NCBI GenBank assembly: GCA_022565805.1 | Contig: JAIULZ010000032.1 | Coordinates: 1 to 33,459 of the forward strand | Direction: 5' to 3' | DNA: 33,459 nucleotides | Source of the DNA: Balneolales bacterium | Lineage (GTDB): Bacteria > Bacteroidota > Rhodothermia > Balneolales > Cyclonatronaceae | In this document: in pieces, positions 7,997 through 15,878 of the stretch | Numbering within the stretch: position 1 is the first letter of the stretch | Layout of the letters: each line of letters starts with the position of its first letter | Position numbers and translations under genes: made by a program | Notes under the pieces: generated by a model | The model's database searches: none | Seen by the model: the letters and a program-made list of their open reading frames with translations, nothing else | What the model was told of the DNA's origin: nothing

Positions 7997-8590
7997 TCAT
8001 GAACTTAAACGATTAAGTTTATGATTGAAAAAACCAATAAATATTATGATGAATGACATACCTGGTAAAAAATAATATGTCAAAAACCTGTAAAAATGCA
8101 TGAAATATGAAATAAAGCTCAAGCCATATAAAAATAATAGTATACATATGAAACCACCTGCAAATTGTACACTAATATGAACAATCACATAGGGCTTGAA
8201 ACGAGTAAGCCATATTAAAAATAATATTGGGAAAAACATGTAAAAGCCAAATGGCATTCCAAAGATATGTTCACGTACTAAATAAGGTGATCTATAAATT
8301 GGACTGCTCGGGTTATCTTCAACTTCATTTATAATATTTTGTCGATGAACAGCTTCCCAATTTTCTTTTAAGGTATACTCAAATACCGTAATAATAACTG
8401 ATTTATTCTGAGTAGATATACGGAAGGTATCAGGTTCACTTTCTGTAATTGAAGCTATTAGCGGGTACACAGCTGTGGAAGTCATTTGTGCTCTAAATGG
8501 TCTCCACAATAAAGCATAGAATACAATTATGGTTAAGCATATAATTACTTTCCAATGTTTGTAGGAAAAAATAGCTGGCGTGTAGTTCAT
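7997..8590 (-). CDS. Small multi-pass membrane protein of unknown function
   Basis: A 197-residue protein I do not recognise. One TM helix lies at about 13-29, then about 80 polar residues (30-110) likely outside the cytoplasm, then a hydrophobic C-terminal half with three or four TM helices (about 111-128, 133-165, 170-188). The last residues, NHKLNRLSS, are basic and polar. It starts 2 bases after the stop of the metallophosphoesterase gene on the same strand, so the two are almost certainly co-transcribed and translationally coupled. No catalytic motif is visible. Confidence 0.75.
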   Translation of the reverse strand: MNYTPAIFSYKHWKVIICLTIIVFYALLWRPFRAQMTSTAVYPLIASITESEPDTFRISTQNKSVIITVFEYTLKENWEAVHRQNIINEVEDNPSSPIYRSPYLVREHIFGMPFGFYMFFPILFLIWLTRFKPYVIVHISVQFAGGFICILLFLYGLSFISYFMHFYRFLTYYFLPGMSFIIIFIGFFNHKLNRLSS

Positions 8591-8592
8591 TA

Positions 8593-9291
8593 CTAAACTC
8601 CAAGAAGTTGACGTGCGTCTTTTTCTGAGATTTTTAAATGTTTATACTCTCGTAATGTATCTGTATAGTCGTAGTAAACTCTGAAATTTTGTATTGTAAA
8701 GTTTACAGTGTCAATAACCGAAAATGCTGCTCTTTTATCTTCATCACGGGGTTGACCAATACTGCCAGGGTTGACTACAAATTTGTAGCCTTTTCTTAAT
8801 CCAAAAACACCAAACTCATTAGCTGCAATACCTTGACGATGAGTATGTCCCACAAATACAAATTCTTTTTTCACCTGTCCAAGAACTTGCTGACATAATA
8901 TAGAGCTATTCAAATATTTCCATTCCTCAGGATTAATAGGGGAAGAATGTGCAGCAATCCAATTGTCTGATTCAATGGTATATGGAAGCGATCGTAACCA
9001 TTTTTTATTTTCTTCAGAAAGCATATCAACACTTTTTTGTAGTAATGAACGGTTAGGCTCTCTAAAAAAACGATAGGTCAAACTACCACCAACAACCGCA
9101 TCATGATTACCTAGCACAGTTGGTATCTCCCTCTCTCTAATAACACTAACAACCTCATTAGGATTTGGACCGTAACCAATAAGATCACCTAGGCAAATTA
9201 TTAAATCTGTATTAACTGAATCTAATTCCCACATAACTGCATTTGTAGCTTGCAAGTTACCATGTAAATCTGAAATTAAAGCGATCTTCAT
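8593..9291 (-). CDS. Calcineurin-like metallophosphoesterase (YfcE/MJ0936-type)
   Basis: A 232-residue soluble phosphoesterase. Metal-binding motifs run in the family order: ISDLHGN (D8, H10), CLGDLIGYG (D36), LGNHD (N62, H63), a histidine in AAHSSP, and VGHTHRQG. The GDLIGYGPNP signature is typical of the small bacterial MJ0936/YfcE-like group, which hydrolyses phosphodiesters such as cyclic or small phosphate esters. The physiological substrate cannot be told from sequence. There is no signal peptide, so it is cytoplasmic. It is the first gene of a two-gene minus-strand unit with the membrane protein; the long spacer upstream must contain the promoter. Confidence 0.93.
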   Translation of the reverse strand: MKIALISDLHGNLQATNAVMWELDSVNTDLIICLGDLIGYGPNPNEVVSVIREREIPTVLGNHDAVVGGSLTYRFFREPNRSLLQKSVDMLSEENKKWLRSLPYTIESDNWIAAHSSPINPEEWKYLNSSILCQQVLGQVKKEFVFVGHTHRQGIAANEFGVFGLRKGYKFVVNPGSIGQPRDEDKRAAFSVIDTVNFTIQNFRVYYDYTDTLREYKHLKISEKDARQLLGV

Positions 9292-10387
9292 TTGAAAAAA
9301 GTGAATTAATTGTGTTTTAATAGTAGCAAAATATAATCGTAAAGTCGTGAAACAAAAGTCGATGCAGGAATAATAGCTATTGGGTAGATCAAAAATGAGC
9401 TTATTATCTTTTAAAGATGGTTAGAAAGGTTAACAAATAAGCTAACTAAAATATCGTTATTGACTAGATCTTCATTTTTGATTTTAAAAAAGCCAATAAC
9501 AAAGATATATACATTTGAGATAAAATCTACAAGTCAGCAGTTAGCCCCTCCACTTATAAAGTAACACTGCTTGGAACACTAGTTATCTTGATTCCTCTAA
9601 ATAAAATTAAGCAAAGCAATTAAAGTTTAGTCATTTAAAATCTAAGTAGTTAATTCAAAGGCAAAAAAATATACGGTTGCTGAAGGTGCATTTAGTTGCA
9701 GAATTACAAAACCATCTTGGCGATTAATCAGTGTTACAAAAAACGTGGTGAAACAATGAGTAGTCATAATAGAAGAGAATATGATTAAAAATGTTCAGAA
9801 ATGATGAAAAGATTGGTTATTTTTCGATGCTATAGGATTTAAGTCAAAAAAGTATTGTAAAAGCACATAGTGTTCATCAATTCAAAATAATCCAAATCCA
9901 GAAAACTTATTAAAACAACTGGTTTAACTTTTTTCTCCCTCGAACAAAAAAACTTATAAACCCTAAAGTTTTTTAAAATTAGATTTAAGAATAATTTGGC
10001 TTTAACTGTAGAGTAAAAAGAGGCTTATGAAAAGTCTTTATCTATTTAAGTTGAATATATACTAAACATATTGGACATTTTTATGTTGGATTATGCGCTA
10101 ATTAATTTTCAGTAATAGCATTGTTTTTTTGAATTATGATATACAAAAGGTATCAGTCATAATTCAGAGTTCTTTATGTATAAATGAAACGCATAGTCAT
10201 TAAACATAAATATTTATGCAACATTCTTTGATTTTACCCTTTTGGTTTACGAAACAGACAAAATATCATGAAGTCGTACGCTAATAATTTAAATCATCTA
10301 CCTTATCTATAAAAAGGCGACGCAACCTTAAGCAGCAACAAGGTATTAATACTCCTTGCTTTCTTTTCTAATAATACGCAGCAATTC
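9292..10387. other. 1.1-kb AT-rich non-coding region upstream of the glycan locus
   Basis: Stops are frequent in all frames, and I see no gene, tRNA or obvious degraded family. It separates the divergent metallophosphoesterase and wzc genes, so it holds both promoters and probably a long leader for the glycan operon. Near its right end, at 10339-10358, an imperfect hairpin (CAAGG ... CCTTG around GTATTAATAC) is followed by a pyrimidine-rich run, which could be a leader attenuator. No JUMPstart/ops core (GGCGGTAG) was found. Confidence 0.5.
10339..10370 (+). promoter_or_regulatory. Possible leader hairpin with pyrimidine tract before wzc
   Basis: An arm CAAG, an inner GTATT/AATAC stem and a closing CTTG (two-base bulge) form a 9-bp hairpin, followed by CTTTCTTTTCT. 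It ends about 18 bases before the ATG of wzc. The shape suits an attenuator or a translation-control hairpin of the glycan operon, but the U-run is interrupted and the call is weak. Confidence 0.25.
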
Positions 10388-12790
10388 ATGACAAACTCTC
10401 ATATTCCACATCATCATAATGGCAACGGCCATAATAATGGATATAATGGTGAATTTAATCGCCGGCGAAATAATGGTGTTAAACAAACCAAGCAGGATGA
10501 TGATGATATCATAGATTTAAGTAAACTTTTCGCCATAGCCTGGAGATATAAGTGGATATTGGTGATTTGTGTGATGGCAGGTGGTATCGCATCATACGTT
10601 GTCGCCAATAATATGACACCTATCTATAAGAGTGAAGGGCGGCTGCTCATACAAGAACTTCGAAACCGTTATTCTTATGCGGGTTCTGATATTGGCTCTT
10701 TGATGACTACGGCTTTCGGAGTTGGTATGGGTTCTACTATTGCAAACGAACTTGAAGTTATACGCTCACGAAGGTTTATGGAGAGAGTTGCGGATAACTT
10801 TCTTAGTAAGGTAAATGAAGACTTAGATACATATCCACTACTGGATGGTGGGTTAGATGAAGATGAAAATCAGTTATTAGCAAGCAAAGAGCAAATAGCA
10901 GGGCGGTTACTTAGGGGAGTAGTAATTACTCGTACTGATCGTGAATCAGATGTTGTGAATTTAGCATTTGAGTCTCCTTCAAATGAAGAAGCAGCATTGG
11001 TTGTAAATCTCGTAATAGATACTTACAACGAGTTTTCTACTGTTGAAAACAGAAGAATGGCAAGAGACGGTCTTAACTTTCTTCAAAAGGAAAGAAATGA
11101 AGTGTACTACGCCTTGCAACAAAGTGAAGAAGCACTCAGAGACTTCATGAATCAGGAAGGATTGGTACAACTTGAAGAGCAATCAAGACAGTTGATTAAT
11201 ATTTTGGCAGGGCTTGAAACTGAAAAAAGAACTGCCGAAGTCGAAAGGTCTGCAGTATTGGCTGCTATTGGAAACTATAGAAATGAGCTCAATAGCATTC
11301 AGCCTGGATTAGGTGAGCAAATTACACGTAGTTATGCACCCAAAATAAACAGACTGCAGTTCGAAATATCTGAGTTGTATACAGAAAGAGAACTATTGCT
11401 CTCCCGAAACCCGATACTAATCGATCAACCTCAAATTGAACCGCGATTAGCAGAGATTGAAAGAAGAAAAACAGATTTGGAGAGCAGAGTTCGTGATGTA
11501 GTAAATGAATTGCTTGAACAGGATGAGCGTTTCTTAGGATTTTTGGGAAGTTTTGATGGTAATCTTGTTAGTCGTTTATCCGATTTAAGGAAAGACTTAC
11601 TGCAACTTGAGGTAAGGGAGCAGCAGCTAGGTGCACAAATATCGGTTATTAGCGATAAGATCCTTGTTCTGGAGCGTGAATTCGATAGACTTCCAGACAA
11701 TATGATCACTTTTGCGCGGCTAAGAAGAGCGGTGGATTTAAATACAGAATTATTCGTTTTACTTGAACGACAATCGGCAGAAGTAGCCATTTGGGAACAA
11801 ACACAAAGTGGTTATGGCCGGCTTGTAGATTATGGATTAGTTTCGCAAAACCCGGTTAAACCCAGAAAAATGCTGATTATGCTAATAGGTCTTTTCATGG
11901 GTGGGATGTTTGGTGTAGCGATTATGTTTATAAAAGAATTGTCGCAAACAACCATTATGAGTGTAGAAAAGTTGCGTGAAAAAGGGCTGCAGATTTTGGC
12001 AGTAGTACCGGATTTAACAGAATTAATCAAAAAGAATTTTAATGGGGAGAAGCATGTAACGGTAAGAGGAATGTCGATCAGTACAGATATGATAACATTT
12101 CTGGATCCCATTTCTCCGGCAAGTGAAAGCTACAGAAGGCTCTACAATAATATTATCTATTCTAAACCAGATAATCCATACAGAACGCTTATTACTACAA
12201 GTGCGGGGCAGGGTGAAGGTAAAACGACAACTTTATCTAATCTGGCAGTAATAATGGCAGAGGCAGGTCATAAAGTAGTTATAGTAGATTGTGATTTCCG
12301 CAGACCAAGAATACATCGTGAGTTTGGATTTATCCAGGAGAATGGCGTCTCTGAATGGTTATTTAATGAATTAGAGTTGGATGAAGTAGTAAAAGAGTCG
12401 GTCGTTCCTAATATAGATGTAATTACGGCCGGTAAGAAGGTGCAGAACCCGGCGAATTTGGTACAAAGCGTAAGGATGAAAGAGCTAATCAAGCAGCTCA
12501 GAGCAAGATATGAGTACGTATTAATAGATACGCCACCCTACGGTATTATTACAGATGCAGCTCCGCTAATGAGAGAAGCTGATGGAGTTATCCTTATAAC
12601 TCGCTTTGGCACAACAAGACATAGCGATGTAGATCATACTATTGAGAACCTTCAGAATATTAATATTGACATTGTAGGAACAGTACTCGGTGCTTATGAT
12701 CATGAAAAGTCTACCGGGTATTATTATTACAACGATTATTACAGATATTCATACACCAGTTATTCGAAATATGTTGAAGATAAAGCATAA
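10388..12790 (+). CDS. wzc: Wzc-like polysaccharide co-polymerase with BY-kinase domain
   Basis: An 800-residue inner-membrane protein of the PCP-2a class, which controls assembly and export of capsule or exopolysaccharide. Order: an odd His/Asn/Gly-rich N-terminus (1-30), an acidic run (DDDD), TM1 (about 55-73), a Wzz-type periplasmic domain with long coiled coils (about 75-490), TM2 (about 495-516), and a cytoplasmic tyrosine autokinase. The Walker A motif is SAGQGEGKTTT (K612), followed by Walker A' VVIVDCDFRR and Walker B YVLIDTPPYG. The C-terminus has ten tyrosines in under 20 residues (from about 777), the usual autophosphorylation cluster. It is the first gene of the glycan locus. The cognate phosphatase Wzb is not in the window. 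Confidence 0.95.
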   Translation: MTNSHIPHHHNGNGHNNGYNGEFNRRRNNGVKQTKQDDDDIIDLSKLFAIAWRYKWILVICVMAGGIASYVVANNMTPIYKSEGRLLIQELRNRYSYAGSDIGSLMTTAFGVGMGSTIANELEVIRSRRFMERVADNFLSKVNEDLDTYPLLDGGLDEDENQLLASKEQIAGRLLRGVVITRTDRESDVVNLAFESPSNEEAALVVNLVIDTYNEFSTVENRRMARDGLNFLQKERNEVYYALQQSEEALRDFMNQEGLVQLEEQSRQLINILAGLETEKRTAEVERSAVLAAIGNYRNELNSIQPGLGEQITRSYAPKINRLQFEISELYTERELLLSRNPILIDQPQIEPRLAEIERRKTDLESRVRDVVNELLEQDERFLGFLGSFDGNLVSRLSDLRKDLLQLEVREQQLGAQISVISDKILVLEREFDRLPDNMITFARLRRAVDLNTELFVLLERQSAEVAIWEQTQSGYGRLVDYGLVSQNPVKPRKMLIMLIGLFMGGMFGVAIMFIKELSQTTIMSVEKLREKGLQILAVVPDLTELIKKNFNGEKHVTVRGMSISTDMITFLDPISPASESYRRLYNNIIYSKPDNPYRTLITTSAGQGEGKTTTLSNLAVIMAEAGHKVVIVDCDFRRPRIHREFGFIQENGVSEWLFNELELDEVVKESVVPNIDVITAGKKVQNPANLVQSVRMKELIKQLRARYEYVLIDTPPYGIITDAAPLMREADGVILITRFGTTRHSDVDHTIENLQNINIDIVGTVLGAYDHEKSTGYYYYNDYYRYSYTSYSKYVEDKA

Positions 12791-12844
12791 GCTAACTCAA
12801 TAAAGTTCGATTATCAGAATCTCCTTATTTTTTATTAAAGATTG

Positions 12845-13459
12845 ATGTCTAATTATGCATTTCAAAATATGAAAAGCAATAAGTCTAATTCCTTCATAAA
12901 ATTAGCAAAATGCTTTTTGTCAATTATAGCGCTAGCTACTGCTATAACTTTTGTTTCAAATAAAAGTGTTACGGCTCAGAGTCAAGGTCAAACCGGAAGG
13001 GATGTTCCGGTAAGCCAAATGTTTCGAATGGCAGAAGGATTGGTTAGAATAGCAGAGCCGGGACAAATGGCAGACACACTTAATATTTGGGGTGATGTAA
13101 CTTTACCGGGAAGATATGTAGTGCCAAGAAATACTAATGTAGCAGACCTTATTTCCTATGCTCGCGGTCCTGTAAGGCTTATTACGCAAGAGACTCAAAT
13201 AGATTGGTCGAGAGTAAGATTAGAATTAAGTATTTCCAGATTCGACCCTGATCAAGGCGAGCAGGTTGTAAATATAAGGTACAGTTATAATGAACCGCTT
13301 CCGGAAGAATTTAGGAATATAATGCTACAAAATAACGATCTTATAGCACTGCAAGTAAGAAGGAAACCAATATTTCTTGATTATGTGAGAGCTATAGCCC
13401 CTGTTATTACACTTATTCTTTCGTCTTTACTTCTATACGACAGAGTAAGAGGAAACTAA
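12845..13459 (+). CDS. Small SLBB-domain protein with signal peptide and C-terminal TM
   Basis: A 204-residue protein from the ATG at 12845; an in-frame TTG directly before it and an ATG at 12869 are alternatives. A basic, hydrophobic signal sequence ends at SVTAQ. The middle part (about 70-165) has the SLBB pattern, with LNIWGDVTLPGRYVVPRNTNVADLISYARG resembling the soluble ligand-binding beta-grasp of Wza-type exporters. A hydrophobic segment (about 183-198, APVITLILSSLLLYD) ends the chain. It lies 54 bases after wzc, so it likely helps Wzc-dependent glycan export. It has no Poly_export domain and is about half the size of Wza, so it is not a complete outer-membrane channel. Confidence 0.8.
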   Translation: MSNYAFQNMKSNKSNSFIKLAKCFLSIIALATAITFVSNKSVTAQSQGQTGRDVPVSQMFRMAEGLVRIAEPGQMADTLNIWGDVTLPGRYVVPRNTNVADLISYARGPVRLITQETQIDWSRVRLELSISRFDPDQGEQVVNIRYSYNEPLPEEFRNIMLQNNDLIALQVRRKPIFLDYVRAIAPVITLILSSLLLYDRVRGN

Positions 13460-13634
13460 GAAAATCTCTTAGCAATGGGGAATTACCTTACCAAAATTAT
13501 AAGTTAATTTCAAAAAACTAGCCCTATATCAGAATTTCCAAGTCGTATATAGACGTTAGATTAGCCAAATAAACGATTGATTGCATCTTGGATGGATAGG
13601 GATAAATACCAACAGTACTCTAAGTTAATATATT

Positions 13635-14573
13635 GTGAGAGAAAAAAGATTCGCACTTACAGGAGTAGCCGGTTACATAGCTCCAAGACATCTTCAGGCT
13701 ATTTATGATACAGGAAATAAGCTTGTTGCCGCTATGGACCCTTTCGATTCTGTTGGAATTTTAGATCGCTATTTCCCGCAAGCTTCTTTTTTTACTGAAT
13801 TCGAGCGTTATGACAGACATCTCGAAAAACTTAGGAGAGTAGGTGATGGCGCAAGAATTGATTATATAAGTATTTGCTCGCCTAATTATTTGCATGATGC
13901 TCACATAAGACAAGCTTTGCGAATCGGTGCTCATGCCATTTGTGAAAAGCCACTTGTGCTAAATCCATGGAATTTAGATGCACTACAGGAAATGGAAGAA
14001 GAAACTGATGCTAAAGTATTTAATGTACTCCAACTACGCACTCACCCACGCTTATTAGCTCTCAAAGAAAAAGTAGACAAAGAAAAAATTGAAAATCCTG
14101 GAAAAAGGTATAGGATAAAGCTACAGTACATTACGTCCAGAGGTCTTTGGTATAAACATTCATGGAAAGGTTCTATGGAAAAGTCTGGAGGAGTAGCTAC
14201 CAATATTGGCATCCATTTCTTTGATATGCTTATATGGATGTTTGGCAATGTAGACAATTGCAGGGTACTGGAGAGCAGTAGCGATACTATATCTGGTGAA
14301 CTTGAGCTAAAAAATGCAGACGTTGAATGGATACTTTCTATAGATCCGGCTAATTTACCCCCACAAGTTATAGATAAAGATATTAAAACTTACCGCTTAA
14401 TTACTGTTGATGAAGACGAGATTGAGTTTAGCGGCGGTTTTGTGGATCTGCACACCAGAGTCTACGAAGAAACTCTGCAGGGGCGCGGGTTTACAATGGC
14501 TGATGCGCGTCCATCTATTGAACTTGTATATAGGTTAAGAAATATGCCTGTACAATCGAATATTATAGTATAG
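13635..14573 (+). CDS. wbpB: WbpB/WlbA-like UDP-GlcNAc(A) 3-dehydrogenase
   Basis: A 312-residue Gfo/Idh/MocA oxidoreductase, close in length and pattern to WbpB/WlbA (about 315). The NAD-binding start LTGVAGYIAPRHLQAI is nearly the same as in Pseudomonas WbpB, as are SICSPNYLHDAHI, ICEKPLV (catalytic K105), the block GVATNIGIHFFDML (H194), and the late DLHTRVYEETLQGRG. WbpB oxidises C3 of UDP-N-acetylglucosaminuronic acid on the way to 2,3-diamino-uronic acids. The start is GTG, and its position agrees with the family N-terminus. The partner genes wbpA, wbpE and wbpD are not in the window. In P. gingivalis this pathway makes the sugar that links T9SS cargo to A-LPS, so the nearby gld genes are notable. 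Confidence 0.92.
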   Translation: MREKRFALTGVAGYIAPRHLQAIYDTGNKLVAAMDPFDSVGILDRYFPQASFFTEFERYDRHLEKLRRVGDGARIDYISICSPNYLHDAHIRQALRIGAHAICEKPLVLNPWNLDALQEMEEETDAKVFNVLQLRTHPRLLALKEKVDKEKIENPGKRYRIKLQYITSRGLWYKHSWKGSMEKSGGVATNIGIHFFDMLIWMFGNVDNCRVLESSSDTISGELELKNADVEWILSIDPANLPPQVIDKDIKTYRLITVDEDEIEFSGGFVDLHTRVYEETLQGRGFTMADARPSIELVYRLRNMPVQSNIIV

Positions 14574-14612
14574 AAGTGTCTGCATAATGTTATTCCTGTA
14601 ATTAAAATAAGG

Positions 14613-14652
14613 GCAGGTAAGTAAAACTTGAAATAACCTTTTATTCACCTGC
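14613..14652 (+). promoter_or_regulatory. Hairpin covering the translation start region of the deacetylase-like gene
   Basis: GCAGGTAAGTAAAA pairs with TTTTATTCACCTGC across a 12-base loop, giving 13 pairs (one G-U) and one mismatch. It ends one base before the TTG start codon at 14654. The ribosome-binding region would be buried in the stem, so it may keep translation low. Lacking a U-run after the stem, it is a poor terminator. Confidence 0.45.
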
Positions 14653-14653
14653 T

Positions 14654-15538
14654 TTGGGAGACTCGATAACAAAATATAAAAAGCTTCTTCAGGCATTGGT
14701 AAAAAGTGGATATACTCCAGTTGCAGAACAAGAGCTTTTAATCAAAAATAACCCGTTTGCACGATTGGTATCTATCGGTCATCGTTTAGATTCAAATTCT
14801 AATCTTTGTTTAAAAATTGCCGAAGCAGATAAACAGTATGGTTTCAAGAATACATATTATGTAAGAAAAATTCGGGATCGTTTTCCTCAGAACCTAATAG
14901 AAGGCATACAAATTAACGGTCAAAGAACCGGATACCTTTACAACGAATTAAATGAGTGTAGTGGCGACCCTCACTTAGCAGTAATGCGTTTTCAAAGAAG
15001 CATTGAGCAGTTAAGACTTGCTGCAACAGTAGAATCTATAGCAACTTTAAGGGGATTTTTTGTAAAATACGACAACAGACAAATATGGAAGTTTTACGAT
15101 CCGGTAAGGTTTGGGGTAAGTGCAGATTTTTCATTGCTGAGCACCGATACAAAATGTCTTAACTTGAAGCACGAACCTGATGGCTGGACTTCCGAAAAAA
15201 GCCTGGATTTAATACTTTCGTTTGTAAAAGGCAGAGAGGCTTTTATTCGCCAAAAGTATTCAGATTCTAAATACAAGTCTAATAATTCGGGGAAAAAACC
15301 TCAAATAAAGATATCAAATAATGCTTCAGCTGATGGTTTTGAGGTAAGGGAACATGACAATTCTGAAATAATTAGTTCCTTTAAAAATACCAATTCCCTT
15401 ATTAAAGCTTTAGAAAAAGGTGAATTGGCTTCAAAGCTCTATCTCCAAACAAACCCGGCTTTTTGGCCGTCTGGTTTGGTAGATTGGCAGAGGCTTCTTT
15501 TTATGAGAATTTCAAAAAAGCTTTCTAATATGTTGTAG
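14654..15538 (+). CDS. Degenerate polysaccharide-deacetylase (WbmS-like) homologue, likely non-catalytic
   Basis: A 294-residue protein starting at TTG, the only standard start after an in-frame stop at 14618. It follows the WbmS-like polysaccharide-deacetylase pattern: YKKLLQALVKSGY, then IGHRLDSNSNLCLKIAEAD (family HDVD region), GFKNTYYVR, NGQRTGYLYNEL (family GHEIGYHYE), VESIATLRGFFVKYDNRQIW (family IcmHGsPlSkyDNRdLW). The usual metal ligands are changed: HDVD is HRLD (D44 position is R), GHEIGYH is GQRTGYL (both His lost), and the HG of the third motif is LRG. The fold is probably kept but metal-dependent deacetylation is unlikely. A C-terminal extension (about 205-294) is of unknown type. 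It sits between wbpB and the sugar transferase. Family assignment is by remembered pattern, not by search. Confidence 0.7.
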   Translation: MGDSITKYKKLLQALVKSGYTPVAEQELLIKNNPFARLVSIGHRLDSNSNLCLKIAEADKQYGFKNTYYVRKIRDRFPQNLIEGIQINGQRTGYLYNELNECSGDPHLAVMRFQRSIEQLRLAATVESIATLRGFFVKYDNRQIWKFYDPVRFGVSADFSLLSTDTKCLNLKHEPDGWTSEKSLDLILSFVKGREAFIRQKYSDSKYKSNNSGKKPQIKISNNASADGFEVREHDNSEIISSFKNTNSLIKALEKGELASKLYLQTNPAFWPSGLVDWQRLLFMRISKKLSNML

Positions 15539-15878
15539 GGATATACAAAAGAAAGTTATTATTAGCTTTCTTTAACAACGTCTGGCTTTTGTTAAGTAGC
15601 TGATGCTAGTTAAAAAAGGAGAAAATTATTTTGTTTAAGTTTTCCGAAATAGAAGGACTTTGTTTATTATAGGCTAATCTGCTTTATTTTAAGAAAAACC
15701 ATATCTAAACATTATTGTAATTGTTTAGTGTTATACCGGATTGAGACTGCACATATATTGCACCATACCATTACTCTCTGTTTAAAGGGATCTAAAAATC
15801 GTTTATATATAAATCATCAATGACGACTTTTAACAATTCATCATCTACAAAAGTTTAACCTCCTAAATCATCACAGAA
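15539..15878. other. Non-coding spacer inside the glycan locus
   Basis: About 340 AT-rich bases. A short hairpin AAAGAAAG/CTTTCTTT (15548-15573) follows the preceding stop by ten bases but has no T-run, so it is at best a weak terminator. The length suggests a separate promoter for the downstream sugar-transferase gene. No gene or RNA is recognised. Confidence 0.4.

Noticed and set aside
9292-10387. Search for JUMPstart/ops, tRNA or decayed transposase in the long spacer
   Set aside because: No core motif, cloverleaf or transposase-like frame could be seen.
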